Shown piece by piece: positions 1 through 9,039 of a stretch of 64,000 nucleotides of DNA. The position numbers were made by a program, and so were the translations under genes. How positions within the stretch are numbered: the stretch's first letter is position 1; each line of letters begins with the position of its first letter. The notes under the pieces were generated by a model. It worked only from the letters and a program-made list of their open reading frames with translations. It was not told the origin of the DNA and did no database searches. Source of the stretch: Streptomyces sp. NBC_00190 (GTDB lineage Bacteria > Actinomycetota > Actinomycetes > Streptomycetales > Streptomycetaceae); the NCBI RefSeq assembly GCF_036203305.1, contig NZ_CP108131.1, forward strand, positions 682,001-746,000. The letters are read 5' to 3'.

Positions 1-252
1 GGCGGGGCAGACGTTTAATCGCTGGTGTGCGGTCCGGTGGCCCGCATAGGTTGGCATCGCGACCGCGCCCCCGATGCGCCCGGCTGCGGCTACTTCTTTC
101 TGACAACCAAGTGACGCCGCCGCCACCTCTGATCTCGGGAGGCGCGGCCGCTTCCGCCCCGTCGGCCCCTTGGCCGGGGCCGTCCGTTCCTTTGGATCCG
201 GGGGGATTCACTGCCTCGCTACACCCAGCGCGTCTCGAAGATCTGGTCTGAG
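1..252. other. Upstream region without a supported gene
   Basis: No reading frame here has a convincing start, ribosome binding site or recognisable protein family. The stretch precedes the TROVE gene, so it should carry that gene's promoter. Y RNA genes often lie beside bacterial Ro60 homologues, but I could not identify one here by eye. Confidence 0.4.
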
Positions 253-1866
253 ATGCTCGTGGCCCCGCACGTCTCGGCGGCCGCCAGCACCCCGCCCGCA
301 CCGCAAGTCCACCACCGGCCCGCTTGGCCGGCCCTCCGCACCTACGAAGGCGGCCCGGCCTTCGTCCGGGAGCCCCGGGAAGAGCTCTTCCTGTTGGCAG
401 TCGGCAACTTCGTCGCCCAGAAGACCTTCTACGAGAGCGGCGCGGAGCGCGACGACCGGTACGCCCGTCTCGTGGGTGAACTCGCGGTCGAGGACCCCGT
501 ATGGACGGCCGGCCTGCTGCGCTGGCTTCGCAGCGAGGGCACTATGCGCACGGCCTCCCTGGTGGGCGCCGCCGCGTACGTCCGGGCCCGGATCCAGGCG
601 GGGTCGTCCAAGGGCCTGTCCACGGGCCCCTCCAACCGGTCCGTGATCGACTCGGTGCTCCAGCGCGCCGACGAGCCGGGAGAGCTGCTCGCCCACTGGA
701 CCTCGGTGTACGGAAGGAACGTGCCGCAGCCCGTGAAGCGGGGCATCGCGGATGCCGTACGCCGGCTGTACTCCTCCCGGTCCCTGCTGAAGTACGACAC
801 CGCGTCCAAGGACTTCCGCTTCGGTGACGTGCTCAACCTGGTGCACGCCTCCCCCGACCCGGACAAGCCCTGGCAGGGCGCGCTCTTCCGGCACGTCCTG
901 GACCGCCGCCACCACCCGGAGCAGGCGATCGCGCCTGCCTCCGACCGTCTGCTGACCGCACACCGGGCACTGATGGAGCTGCCGAGGGACGAGCGGCGGG
1001 CCGCCGTGACGGGGCCGGGCGGCGCCGAGCGGCTGGCCGCGGCGGGCATGACCTGGGAGGCCCTGGCGGGCTGGCTCCACGGACCGATGGACGCCACCGT
1101 CTGGGAGGCCGTGATCCCCTCGATGGCGCCGATGGCGCTCCTGCGGAACCTGCGGAACTTCGACGAGGCAGGGGTCTCGGACGAGGTGGCGGCCCGGGTC
1201 GCCGCACGGATCTCGGACGCCGCCGAAGTCGCCCGGTCCCGGCAGTTCCCCTTCCGCTACCTGGCCGCCCACCGGCACGCGCCGTCCCGGCGCTGGGCAG
1301 CCCCGCTGGAACGGGCACTGAGCCACTCGCTGGCCAACGTACCGGCCTTGCCCGGCCGGACGCTGATCCTGGTGGACCGGTCCGACTCCATGTTCTGGGA
1401 CACCGTCTCCGAGCGGTCCAAGCTGACCAGGGCGGACGCGGCGGCGGTGTTCGGTGCCGCCTTGGCGACGCGCGCCGAGCAGGCGGAGCTGGTGGAGTTC
1501 GGCTGGTCCAGCGCAGCGGTGCCGTTCGCGGCGGGAGAACCGGTCCTTGAGGTGCTGAAACGGTTCCACAGCCTCGGAGGCACCCGGACCATGCAGGCGG
1601 TGCGCGCCCACTACAAGGAGCACGACCGGGTCCTGATCATCACCGACGAGCAGGCCGTCGGCCATGGCCGCGGCGGGCCGGCCGAACCGGTTCCGGCCGG
1701 GATCCCGGTCTACACCTGGAACCTGGCGGGGTATCAGCCCGCCCACGGCCCCGTGGGCCCCCACCGGCACACCTTCGGCGGCCTCACGGACGCCGCGTTC
1801 CGGATGGTCGGCCTCATCGAGGCCGGCCGTCGTGCCGCCTGGCCGTGGACTTCCGACCCGGCGTAG
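253..1866 (+). CDS. TROVE domain protein (bacterial Ro60/Rsr-like)
   Basis: The 537-residue protein has the two-part layout of Ro60 orthologues. An N-terminal alpha-helical TROVE/HEAT-like ring begins near residue 28 and includes the stretch LLAVGNFVAQKTFYE. The C-terminal part is a von Willebrand A-like domain. Its metal site is visible as DRSDS at about residues 375-379, in the DxSxS pattern, followed later by the ITDEQ strand. Known bacterial Ro proteins bind misfolded or Y-type RNAs and work with PNPase or other nucleases in RNA quality control and stress survival. The ATG at 253 has no strong Shine-Dalgarno, so a start slightly up- or downstream is possible. Length fits the family. A hairpin lies about 60 bases after the stop. 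The exact RNA partner cannot be inferred. Confidence 0.9.
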   Translation: MLVAPHVSAAASTPPAPQVHHRPAWPALRTYEGGPAFVREPREELFLLAVGNFVAQKTFYESGAERDDRYARLVGELAVEDPVWTAGLLRWLRSEGTMRTASLVGAAAYVRARIQAGSSKGLSTGPSNRSVIDSVLQRADEPGELLAHWTSVYGRNVPQPVKRGIADAVRRLYSSRSLLKYDTASKDFRFGDVLNLVHASPDPDKPWQGALFRHVLDRRHHPEQAIAPASDRLLTAHRALMELPRDERRAAVTGPGGAERLAAAGMTWEALAGWLHGPMDATVWEAVIPSMAPMALLRNLRNFDEAGVSDEVAARVAARISDAAEVARSRQFPFRYLAAHRHAPSRRWAAPLERALSHSLANVPALPGRTLILVDRSDSMFWDTVSERSKLTRADAAAVFGAALATRAEQAELVEFGWSSAAVPFAAGEPVLEVLKRFHSLGGTRTMQAVRAHYKEHDRVLIITDEQAVGHGRGGPAEPVPAGIPVYTWNLAGYQPAHGPVGPHRHTFGGLTDAAFRMVGLIEAGRRAAWPWTSDPA

Positions 1867-1929
1867 CGATCTCCGCAGGAACCGTTGGTCCAGATGAGCC
1901 ACTTCGCCAGTCCTCAGGAAGAAGGTGTT

Positions 1930-1970
1930 CCGTCGTTCGGGGGGATCCCCCGATTCCCCCCGAACAACGG
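1930..1970 (+). terminator. Strong hairpin downstream of the TROVE gene
   Basis: Perfect 11-bp arms at 1935-1945 and 1955-1965 (GTTCGGGGGGA/TCCCCCCGAAC) enclose a 9-base loop. The pairing extends to about 16 bp with one mismatch (1930-1970). There is no U tract, as is common in actinomycetes. It most likely ends TROVE transcription, but a structured small RNA near a Ro60 gene is an alternative. Confidence 0.6.
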
Positions 1971-2050
1971 CCCATCGAAGAGGCCTGATGCTGCGACAGC
2001 AGCGCGACCCCTCCCCCGTGACCTTCTCGCCCAGCAGCATCAACACCCAG

Positions 2051-2262
2051 CTAGCTAGACGCGAATCGTCGAGCAAGTGAGCGTGACTCATCTAGCGGGC
2101 TAGATGGCTTGATGACGATACTTCGCCCCACACATGCCCTGTCAAGCCAGTTCGGGGTGCGCGTACGGCGATGTGCCGTGGGTCACTTTCACGGATGTCC
2201 GCTAGCGGGCTAGACGCACTCCCCTGGACGGTTTGGAGCGATCCATCTAGGTGGATAGATAA
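2051..2262. promoter_or_regulatory. Array of CTAG-rich palindromes upstream of the XRE gene
   Basis: CATCTAGCGGGCTAGATG at 2089-2106 is a palindrome with 8-bp arms around GG. The core CTAGCGGGCTAGA recurs at 2202-2214. A degenerate half-copy, CATCTAGGTGGATAG, lies at 2244-2258 and overlaps a possible -10 (TAGATAAT, 2255-2262). CTAGCTAGAC occurs at 2051-2060. CTAG is rare in high-GC genomes, so this clustering is unlikely to be chance. The array is probably the operator set through which the adjacent XRE protein controls its own cluster. Confidence 0.6.
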
Positions 2263-2314
2263 TGAGAGCGGTGGTTCAGCACTGAACTACGAGATCCAGT
2301 AGGAGACAGGAGCA

Positions 2315-2836
2315 GTGACGGCGATGGGCGAGGAAACCCCCACCGGCCGACGAGACACCATGGGCGACCGCCTCGGCTTCTTGATCGAGACGATCCACCC
2401 GGCCGGCCGCGGCCCGTACTCGTACCAGGAGATCGCCGACGGCACGAGGCAGCTGCCCGGCCCCTCCGTCTCCCACGGCACGGTCCAGACCATCCGCTTG
2501 AACAACAATCCGAACCCCGGTATCGACTCGATCCGCGCGATCGCCAACTTCTTCGGCGTCACTGTCGGATACCTCGCCGACGGTGAGAACGCCGAAGCGA
2601 TCGAGCAGCGGATCGAGGATCGGATCACGCGGCTTCGCGAGGAGATGAGCAAAGCCGCGGCGGCCGACGAGTTCGCCCAGGTCCTGGAGGACGAGGAAGT
2701 CAAAGCCGCGGCCTTCCGCCTCAGCGGGCTGTCCGCCGGGTCCATGAGGTCCGTCACCGGCCTGATCAAGCAGCTCAGAAAGGCTGAAGGACTTCCGGAC
2801 GTGAAGCCCCGCCGTCGCCGTCGCAAGGAATCGTGA
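2315..2836 (+). CDS. XRE-family helix-turn-helix regulator
   Basis: The 173-residue protein has an N-terminal lambda-repressor-like HTH. The visible stretch runs from YSYQEIADGT through the recognition-helix area around VSHGTVQTIR to the dimer-side motif IANFFGVTVGYLAD at about residues 75-88. The C-terminal half is charged and helical, including a segment rich in E, R and A, and ends in a basic tail (RRRRRKES). It opens a cluster followed by an ImmA/IrrE-type peptidase. That pairing is known from mobile elements and stress systems, where the peptidase cleaves or inactivates the XRE repressor. GTG at 2315 follows GGAG/AGGAG; an ATG at 2324 is an alternative start. The palindromes just upstream make autoregulation likely (inference). 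Confidence 0.85.
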   Translation: MTAMGEETPTGRRDTMGDRLGFLIETIHPAGRGPYSYQEIADGTRQLPGPSVSHGTVQTIRLNNNPNPGIDSIRAIANFFGVTVGYLADGENAEAIEQRIEDRITRLREEMSKAAAADEFAQVLEDEEVKAAAFRLSGLSAGSMRSVTGLIKQLRKAEGLPDVKPRRRRRKES

Positions 2837-3011
2837 GACGCGAATCAGTCACACGGCCCGCGCATAAAGGGTGTTTCGGTCTATCCATACGCCATTTCCG
2901 GCCGCCCATGGCGGCTCCGGTTATTGTCAATGCGATCAGGCGTGCGAAATCGGCGAGCGGCATGGAGCGTGGGCTTCACGCCGGGGCGAGCCAACGGCGG
3001 GGAGGTCGGCC

Positions 3012-3704
3012 ATGCGGTGGTGGAAGCGCGCCGATGCGGAGTGCGCCGCCGTTGCAGACCAACTCGTCATCCCCCAGCCGTTCGACCTCGAGGTCTTCTG
3101 CGAGGGCATAGCCGAGCAGCGTGGCCGCCCACTGGTCCTGCTGCCTCTCGACGGGCCTCCTGACCCTGCACTTCCGTGCGGGATCTGGCTCGGCCTGGAG
3201 GTCGCCGACCTCGTCTTCTACGATGCCGTCGCAGCCGAGATCCTCAAGGTACAGATCGTCCTCCACGAGATCTCCCACATGCTGCTCGGTCACGTCGCCC
3301 CCGAGCTCGACATGTCGGAGGAACCGTCGGAGCACGAGATCGCCCGTGCCTCCGAGCATTTCCAGCGCCTGCTGACACGCACGCAGGGGGCTGTATCCGG
3401 TATTGACCGCCCTGATCTTCCCGTGGCGTCGATCATCCGCGCCGAGGCGGCCCGGATCAGGAGCGTGGCCCGCATGACTGAAACGATCGACGAGGAACTC
3501 GGCCTCGACATGGACCGCCTGGCACACCTCATGGGCCGGAGCAAGTTCGCGAGCCCGCAGGAGCGACAGGCAGAGACCCTGGCCACGCTCATCCACGAGC
3601 GGGCCGGCCGCTACACGACGCAGTCGACCTCCAGCGAGGCCGAGGACCGTCTTGCCCGCCTCCATGACGCACTCGGGCACCCCGTTCGAAACACCTGGTC
3701 GTGA
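3012..3704 (+). CDS. ImmA/IrrE-type zinc metallopeptidase
   Basis: The zinc-binding helix reads VLHEISHMLLGH, an HExxH motif about 85 residues into the protein. This matches ImmA/IrrE (COG2856) peptidases and the toxin-like domains related to them. The C-terminal half is helical and mentions no other known domain. I chose ATG 3012 because GGAGG lies six bases before it and homologous sequence begins only there (MRWWKRADAECAAVADQL); the open frame extends upstream to 2871 without support. Members of the family usually cut a partner XRE repressor in response to a signal such as DNA damage. The partner here would be the gene at 2315. The next gene starts immediately after the stop. Confidence 0.85.
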   Translation: MRWWKRADAECAAVADQLVIPQPFDLEVFCEGIAEQRGRPLVLLPLDGPPDPALPCGIWLGLEVADLVFYDAVAAEILKVQIVLHEISHMLLGHVAPELDMSEEPSEHEIARASEHFQRLLTRTQGAVSGIDRPDLPVASIIRAEAARIRSVARMTETIDEELGLDMDRLAHLMGRSKFASPQERQAETLATLIHERAGRYTTQSTSSEAEDRLARLHDALGHPVRNTWS

Positions 3705-3705
3705 A

Positions 3706-4875
3706 GTGAAACATCTCGAAATCGCCGTCTTGACCATGCTCTGGGCGGTGACGATCTGGCGCGTCCCCTCCGCCGTTCGGACCGTCAAGCAGAGGGCTCT
3801 GTGGGCCGCGTTCGCCGCCCTGACCCTCTCCATGACGCTCCGCCTGCCCGGGGTGATGCACGGCCTGGACCACTGGGCAGGAGTCAACAACCTGTCCACC
3901 CTGTTCAAGCACTGGCTGGGCATGATCGCGGCCGGTGCCGTCGTCGACTTCGTCGTGGCCATCGCCAGACCGGAGACCGGCCGTCGGCTGCGATCCCGCC
4001 ACTACGTCGCCCTCACGGCGATGGCGGTCATGGCGGTGCTCTTCGCCTTCTTCGTGCCGCGCCCCCGCGAACTCACCGACTTCTACGAGGAGAACGTCGG
4101 CAACGGCTGGGCCACGATCTACTACCTCGTCTTCGTCGTCTACCTCGGCATCGCCATGGCCAACGCCACCTGGCTCTTCTGGGGCAGCGCACGCCACGCC
4201 AGCGCCCGATGGCTCCGCACGGGCGTACGCCTCATGGGCATCGGAACCGCCGTAGGCGTCCTCTACACCCTGCTGCGCTCCGGATACATGGCGAGCCGCC
4301 TCGCAGGCCTGGCGGACAGCTCCAGCGACATCGCGGTAGACAACGCCACCGATGCCCTGAAGTACATGGCGATCGGCACCATCCTCGTAGGCAGCAGCAT
4401 CCCCGCGTTCGGTGTTGCCTGGCGCACCGTCCAGGACGGGCGGCACCACCGGAAGCTCCAGCCGCTCTGGCAGGATCTGACCGCGGTCACCCCCGACATC
4501 GTCCTCAGGACCGGGCTCCTTCGCAGCCCGCGCCTCCGGCTGTACCGGCGAGTGATCGAAATTCGCGACGCCGCCCTCGCGCTCGACCCTTACGCCACCC
4601 GCGAGATGCGCGAGCGTGCACGGACCGCCGCGAGGCAGGCAGGATTCGCCCCGGCGACGAGCCCGGCGACCGAGGCCCTCTGGTTGCGAGCAGCACGCGA
4701 AGCCAAGGCCCGCGGCGCCTCGCCGGTCGGCAGCGCGCAGAAGGCAGGCGCCGAGGGAATCGACGACCTCGACTTCACGACCGAAGTCGAGAGGCTCATC
4801 CAGCTCGCCCAGGTCTACCACTCCCCCGTGGCTGACGACTTCCTCAACGCAACCTGCCAGGAGGCCACGGCATGA
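3706..4875 (+). CDS. MAB_1171c-family putative transporter (multi-spanning membrane protein)
   Basis: The protein has an N-terminal half of about seven hydrophobic helices and a soluble C-terminal half of roughly 170 residues. This is the architecture of the actinobacterial MAB_1171c family, annotated as putative transporters but without a proven substrate. Sequence resemblance to the family starts at VKHLEIAVLTMLWAVTIWR, so I use GTG 3706, one base after the preceding TGA. An ATG at 3664 would overlap the peptidase gene and is the alternative. The stop overlaps the next start by four bases, indicating translational coupling. The soluble tail contains conserved-looking helices around LQPLWQDLTAVTPDIVL. 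The role in the cluster is unknown; it may be the effector released when the XRE repressor is cleaved. Confidence 0.75.
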   Translation: MKHLEIAVLTMLWAVTIWRVPSAVRTVKQRALWAAFAALTLSMTLRLPGVMHGLDHWAGVNNLSTLFKHWLGMIAAGAVVDFVVAIARPETGRRLRSRHYVALTAMAVMAVLFAFFVPRPRELTDFYEENVGNGWATIYYLVFVVYLGIAMANATWLFWGSARHASARWLRTGVRLMGIGTAVGVLYTLLRSGYMASRLAGLADSSSDIAVDNATDALKYMAIGTILVGSSIPAFGVAWRTVQDGRHHRKLQPLWQDLTAVTPDIVLRTGLLRSPRLRLYRRVIEIRDAALALDPYATREMRERARTAARQAGFAPATSPATEALWLRAAREAKARGASPVGSAQKAGAEGIDDLDFTTEVERLIQLAQVYHSPVADDFLNATCQEATA

Positions 4876-5468
4876 CGACCACGATCACCCGGCCCGACGA
4901 GTCCCGGGCCGCGCGCCTGATCACCGATGGGCTCGATCCCAAGACCTGGATCATCGCCGACACCATCCTCATCGGCTGGCACACCAGCCGCCTCTCCGGG
5001 ATCGGATGGGGCCTCCTCGGCTGCCTGTTCGCCGCGGTCATTCCGCTGGCCTTCATCAAGTACGGCATCCGCCGCGGCCGCTGGGCCGACCGGCACGTCG
5101 GCCCGAGGCCGCAGCGCATCATCGTGATGAGCTTCGTCACCGTCTCGGTCGCCACCGGCATCCTGTTGCTGTGGATGTTCGACGCACCCCGGACGATGAT
5201 CGCGCTGATCGCGGCCATGATGGTCACCGTGGCCGCCCTCCTCGCCGTGACCCCCGCATGGAAGATCAGCGTGCACGCAGCCGTGTCCTCCGGAAGCGTG
5301 GCCATGCTCGCCATGACCTACGGGCCCTGGGTGCTCCTGGCCTACCCCGTGGTCGCCGTCGTCGGCTGGTCCCGGGTCGAGCTGAAGGACCACACCCTTG
5401 CCCAGGTCCTCGCAGGCGCCGCGGTGGGCGGGGCCGTGGCAGCAGGCACCTTCGCGCTGGTCCGATAG
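4872..5468 (+). CDS. PAP2-like integral membrane protein
   Basis: The 198-residue protein has several hydrophobic helices from about residue 45. Near the C-terminus, SRVELKDHTLAQVLAGAAVGG resembles the third motif of type 2 phosphatidic acid phosphatases (SRxxLxxHxxxDVxAG). The acidic residue before VLAG is Q rather than D, and KISVHAAVSSG occupies the place of the middle SGH motif. It is therefore PAP2-like, but catalysis is uncertain because key residues differ. ATG at 4872 overlaps the previous stop in an ATGA arrangement, so the two membrane proteins are probably made in fixed ratio. It ends the cluster that starts at 2315. A perfect 15-bp inverted repeat follows 39 bases after the stop. 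Confidence 0.7.
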   Translation: MTTTITRPDESRAARLITDGLDPKTWIIADTILIGWHTSRLSGIGWGLLGCLFAAVIPLAFIKYGIRRGRWADRHVGPRPQRIIVMSFVTVSVATGILLLWMFDAPRTMIALIAAMMVTVAALLAVTPAWKISVHAAVSSGSVAMLAMTYGPWVLLAYPVVAVVGWSRVELKDHTLAQVLAGAAVGGAVAAGTFALVR

Positions 5469-5494
5469 GCGACCGGAGCAGTAGGCGGCATCAC

Positions 5495-5713
5495 ATGGCA
5501 CCACTTGGCACCGGGTGGTGCCACATGGCACCACCCGGTGCTACTCGACGCCATTCCACGCTCCCGAAAGCGCAGGAGGGCACATGGCGCCACCATCACC
5601 CGGGTCACTCTCCTCACGTTTCCGCAGGTAGGGCAACCATTCGTTAGCCCGCACCCCAACAAGGCGCCACCCAGCCTTGCGCATGGCACCATCACGGTGC
5701 CATGATGGCGCCA
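5495..5713. repeat. TGGCRCCA motif array before the ribbon-helix-helix gene
   Basis: Copies occur at 5496-5503, 5506-5513 (last base differs), the reverse form at 5516-5523, again at 5526-5533, then 5585-5592 (TGGCGCCA). An inverted pair ATGGCACC/GGTGCCAT lies at 5683-5690 and 5696-5703, and TGGCGCCA at 5706-5713 overlaps the start codon. Ribbon-helix-helix proteins typically bind short tandem or inverted repeats cooperatively, so this looks like the autoregulatory operator of the 5713 gene. Confidence 0.65.
5508..5541. terminator. Perfect 15-bp inverted repeat built from TGGTGCC/GGCACCA
   Basis: Arms GCACCGGGTGGTGCC (5508-5522) and GGCACCACCCGGTGC (5527-5541) are exact reverse complements around a 4-base loop. 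It sits 39 bases after the PAP2-like gene and could terminate that operon. It also contains the TGGCACCA motif repeated further downstream, so it may equally be an operator for the next gene. Confidence 0.6.
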
Positions 5714-6231
5714 TGGACCTGAAGCCGTATGTCGACACTCTCCGCCGCGAACTCGCGGTGGCCGCCGAAGCCGGCGGGGAAGATGCGCGTGAGCTGGCCG
5801 AGCGGCTCACCGCCCCTCTGGAGTCGGCGACCCGTCTGACCATGCTCAATGTGCTCTCCGCAGCGATGGACGAGATCACCCGCGAGCTCGCCCCCGGCTC
5901 GGTCGACGTACGGCTGCGCGGACTGGACCCCGACTTCGTGGTGACGCTGCCGCCCGCCGACGGCGGCCCCATGGAAGCGGCAGCCGCGCCCGTCGAACCA
6001 CTCAAGGCGCAGGCGCCCGCCGACGGCGACGAGGGCAGCACCGCCCGCGTCAATCTGCGACTGCCGGCCCACCTCAAGGCGCGCGCCGAGGAGGCCGCGA
6101 GCCGCGAGGGCCTGTCGGTCAACGCGTGGCTGGTACGGGCCGTGTCGGCCGCGGTCGACGGCGGCACCCGGCCGCGTACGACGGAGAAGGCCCAGGTCAT
6201 CGGACAGAGCTTCACGGGCTGGGTGCGCTAG
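5713..6231 (+). CDS. HicB/Arc-type ribbon-helix-helix regulator
   Basis: The 172-residue protein has an N-terminal helical region of about 75 residues and a proline/alanine-rich linker. The C-terminal ribbon-helix-helix spans about residues 115-155 (RVNLRLPAHLKARAEEAA, then GLSVNAWLVRAVSAA). That fold is found in HicB-like antitoxins and in free-standing repressors. No HicA toxin is adjacent; the next genes encode a DUF4097 protein and an ABC exporter, so a regulator of that operon is more likely than an antitoxin. I chose ATG 5713 because the upstream frame would run through the operator repeats. No Shine-Dalgarno is visible, so the mRNA may be leaderless. The last operator copy overlaps the start codon. 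Confidence 0.8.
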   Translation: MDLKPYVDTLRRELAVAAEAGGEDARELAERLTAPLESATRLTMLNVLSAAMDEITRELAPGSVDVRLRGLDPDFVVTLPPADGGPMEAAAAPVEPLKAQAPADGDEGSTARVNLRLPAHLKARAEEAASREGLSVNAWLVRAVSAAVDGGTRPRTTEKAQVIGQSFTGWVR

Positions 6232-6313
6232 CCGCACCCGGCCCGCACCACGTTCACCCACACCACGTCCCACCAGCGGGGACGCCCTGAAGACCCAAGA
6301 GGACGGGACAGCC

Positions 6314-7156
6314 ATGCCTTCGTTCGACACTCCCGAACCGGTCTCGGTCACAGCCCACGTCGAGGCCGGTTCCATCCAGTTCACCGCGGGCGACCGCCTC
6401 GACACCGTCGTCGAGGTGCGGCCCCGCGACCCGAAGCGGGACCAGGACGTACGGGCGGCCGAGGGAACCGAAGTCACGTACGCGAGCGGCGTACTGACCG
6501 TCAGGACGCCCAAGTCCAATCTGTTCGGCCGCACCGGCACCGTCGACGTGATGGTCGACCTGCCCACGGGCTCGCGCGTCGACATGACCGGCGCCTGGGC
6601 CCAGGTGCTCGGCGAGGGCCGGCTCGGCGAGGTCCGCGTGAAGACCTCGTCCGGGGACGTCCGGCTCGACACGACCGGCCCGCTGAAGCTGACCGCGTCG
6701 CACGGTTCGATCACAGTGAACCGGGTCGAGGGCATGGCCGAGATCACCACCAGCTCCGGCAGCATGCGCGTCGGCCTCGTCGACGGCCCCGCCGTCCTGA
6801 AGAACTCGCACGGCACCACGACCGTCGGCGCCGCGACCGGCGAGCTGCGGGTGAGCGGTGCCAACGGGGACATCGAGATCCGGCGCGCCGAGGGCTCGGT
6901 CACCGCCACCACCGCTCACGGCACCCTGCGCGTGGGCGAAGTAGCCTGCGGCACCGTCCAGTTGGAGACCTCCTACGGCGCCATCGAGGTTGGTGTCCGC
7001 GAGGGCACCGCCGCCTGGCTCGACGTCAGCTCAGGCTCCGGCCAGGTGCGCAACACGCTCACGGCGTCCGAGGCCCCGGAGAGGACCGAGGACACCGTCA
7101 AGGTCCGCGCCCGCACCCGGTACGGCAACATCGAGATCCGCCGCGCCAAGGCCTGA
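6314..7156 (+). CDS. DUF4097 family beta-strand repeat protein
   Basis: The 280-residue protein consists of repeating short beta strands, with recurring patterns such as VKTSSGDVRLDTT, LTASHGSITVNRVEG, ITTSSGSMRVG and VTATTAHGTLRVG. This right-handed beta-helix-like pattern defines DUF4097 (adhesin-like, cytoplasmic in many actinobacteria). No signal peptide or membrane segment is visible. The function is not established. It lies between the ribbon-helix-helix regulator and the ABC exporter, an arrangement seen repeatedly in Streptomyces, so it probably belongs to the same stress or export response. A GGACGGGA sequence lies shortly before the ATG. Confidence 0.85.
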   Translation: MPSFDTPEPVSVTAHVEAGSIQFTAGDRLDTVVEVRPRDPKRDQDVRAAEGTEVTYASGVLTVRTPKSNLFGRTGTVDVMVDLPTGSRVDMTGAWAQVLGEGRLGEVRVKTSSGDVRLDTTGPLKLTASHGSITVNRVEGMAEITTSSGSMRVGLVDGPAVLKNSHGTTTVGAATGELRVSGANGDIEIRRAEGSVTATTAHGTLRVGEVACGTVQLETSYGAIEVGVREGTAAWLDVSSGSGQVRNTLTASEAPERTEDTVKVRARTRYGNIEIRRAKA

Positions 7157-7222
7157 CCCGGAAGAACCGGCCTCAACCCACTCCACCGCCCTGTCACTTC
7201 AGCCTTCGAACGGGAGAGCCAC

Positions 7223-8226
<1,004 letters not shown>

Positions 8227-8230
<4 letters not shown>

Positions 8231-9018
8231 GTTCCTTCTCCCTCGCCGTGCGCGACTCGTCCACGATGCTGCGCCGCAACCTCCTGCACGCCCGGCGCTA
8301 CCCGTCGCTCACCCTGAACCTGCTGCTCACCCCGGTGATGCTGCTGCTGCTCTTCGTCTACATCTTCGGCGATGTGATGAGCGCCGGCATCGGGGAGGGT
8401 GGGGCGGACCGGTCCGAGTACCTCGCGTATCTCGTCCCGGGCATCCTGATGCTGACCATCGGCGGCACCACGATCGGCAGCGCGGTGTCCGTCTCCACCG
8501 ACATGTCCGAGGGCATCATCGCCCGCTTCCGCACGATGGCCATCCACCGCGGCTCCGTGCTCATCGGGCACGTCGTCGGCAGCGTCCTGCAGTGCGTGAT
8601 GAGCGTGGTCCTCGTCGGGGCCGTCGCCGTGGCCATCGGGTTCCGGTCCACGGATGCCACCGCCCTGGAGTGGATCTTGGCGGTGGGGCTGTTGACGCTC
8701 GTCGCCCTGGCGCTCACCTGGATCGCGGTCGGGATGGGCCTATCGAGCCCGAACGCCGAGGCGGCCAGTAACAACGCCCTGCCGCTGATGGTCCTGCCGC
8801 TGCTCTCCAGCGCCTTCGTACCGGTCGACGCGATGCCGGGCTGGTTCCAGCCGATCGCCGAATACCAGCCGTTCACCCCGGCCATCGAGACCCTGCGCGG
8901 CCTGCTGCTCGGCACCGAGATCGGCAACAACGGGTGGCTGGCCGTGGTCTGGTGCCTGGGGCTGGCCGCGCTCGGCTACTTCTGGTCCAAGTCCCTGTTC
9001 AACCGCGACCCGAAGTAG
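8227..9018 (+). CDS. DrrB-type ABC-2 permease
   Basis: The 263-residue membrane protein has about six hydrophobic helices and the ABC-2 permease layout. A short cytoplasmic N-terminus (RDSSTMLRRNLLHARRYP) is followed by TM1 at about residues 27-48, and a conserved GSAVSVSTDMSEGIIARFRTM coupling region lies near residue 90. PVDAMPGWFQPIAEYQPFTPAIETLRGLL before the last helix is also typical. It pairs with the ATPase just upstream and forms a DrrAB-type exporter. The operon apparently ends here, since the downstream sequence carries decayed genes on the opposite strand. Confidence 0.92.
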
Positions 9019-9039
9019 CGGAACTCGTCGGGAGCCGGC

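Noticed and set aside
208..2091. Very long open frame on the minus strand opposite the TROVE gene
   Set aside because: It mirrors the codon positions of the plus-strand gene, as high-GC DNA commonly does, and its translation has no family sequence.
5495..5713. CRISPR-like repeat array
   Set aside because: The repeats are only 8 bases, irregularly spaced and partly inverted; there are no spacers of even length and no cas genes.
5713..6231. HicAB-type toxin-antitoxin system
   Set aside because: The ribbon-helix-helix part is present but there is no HicA-like double-stranded RNA-binding toxin on either side.
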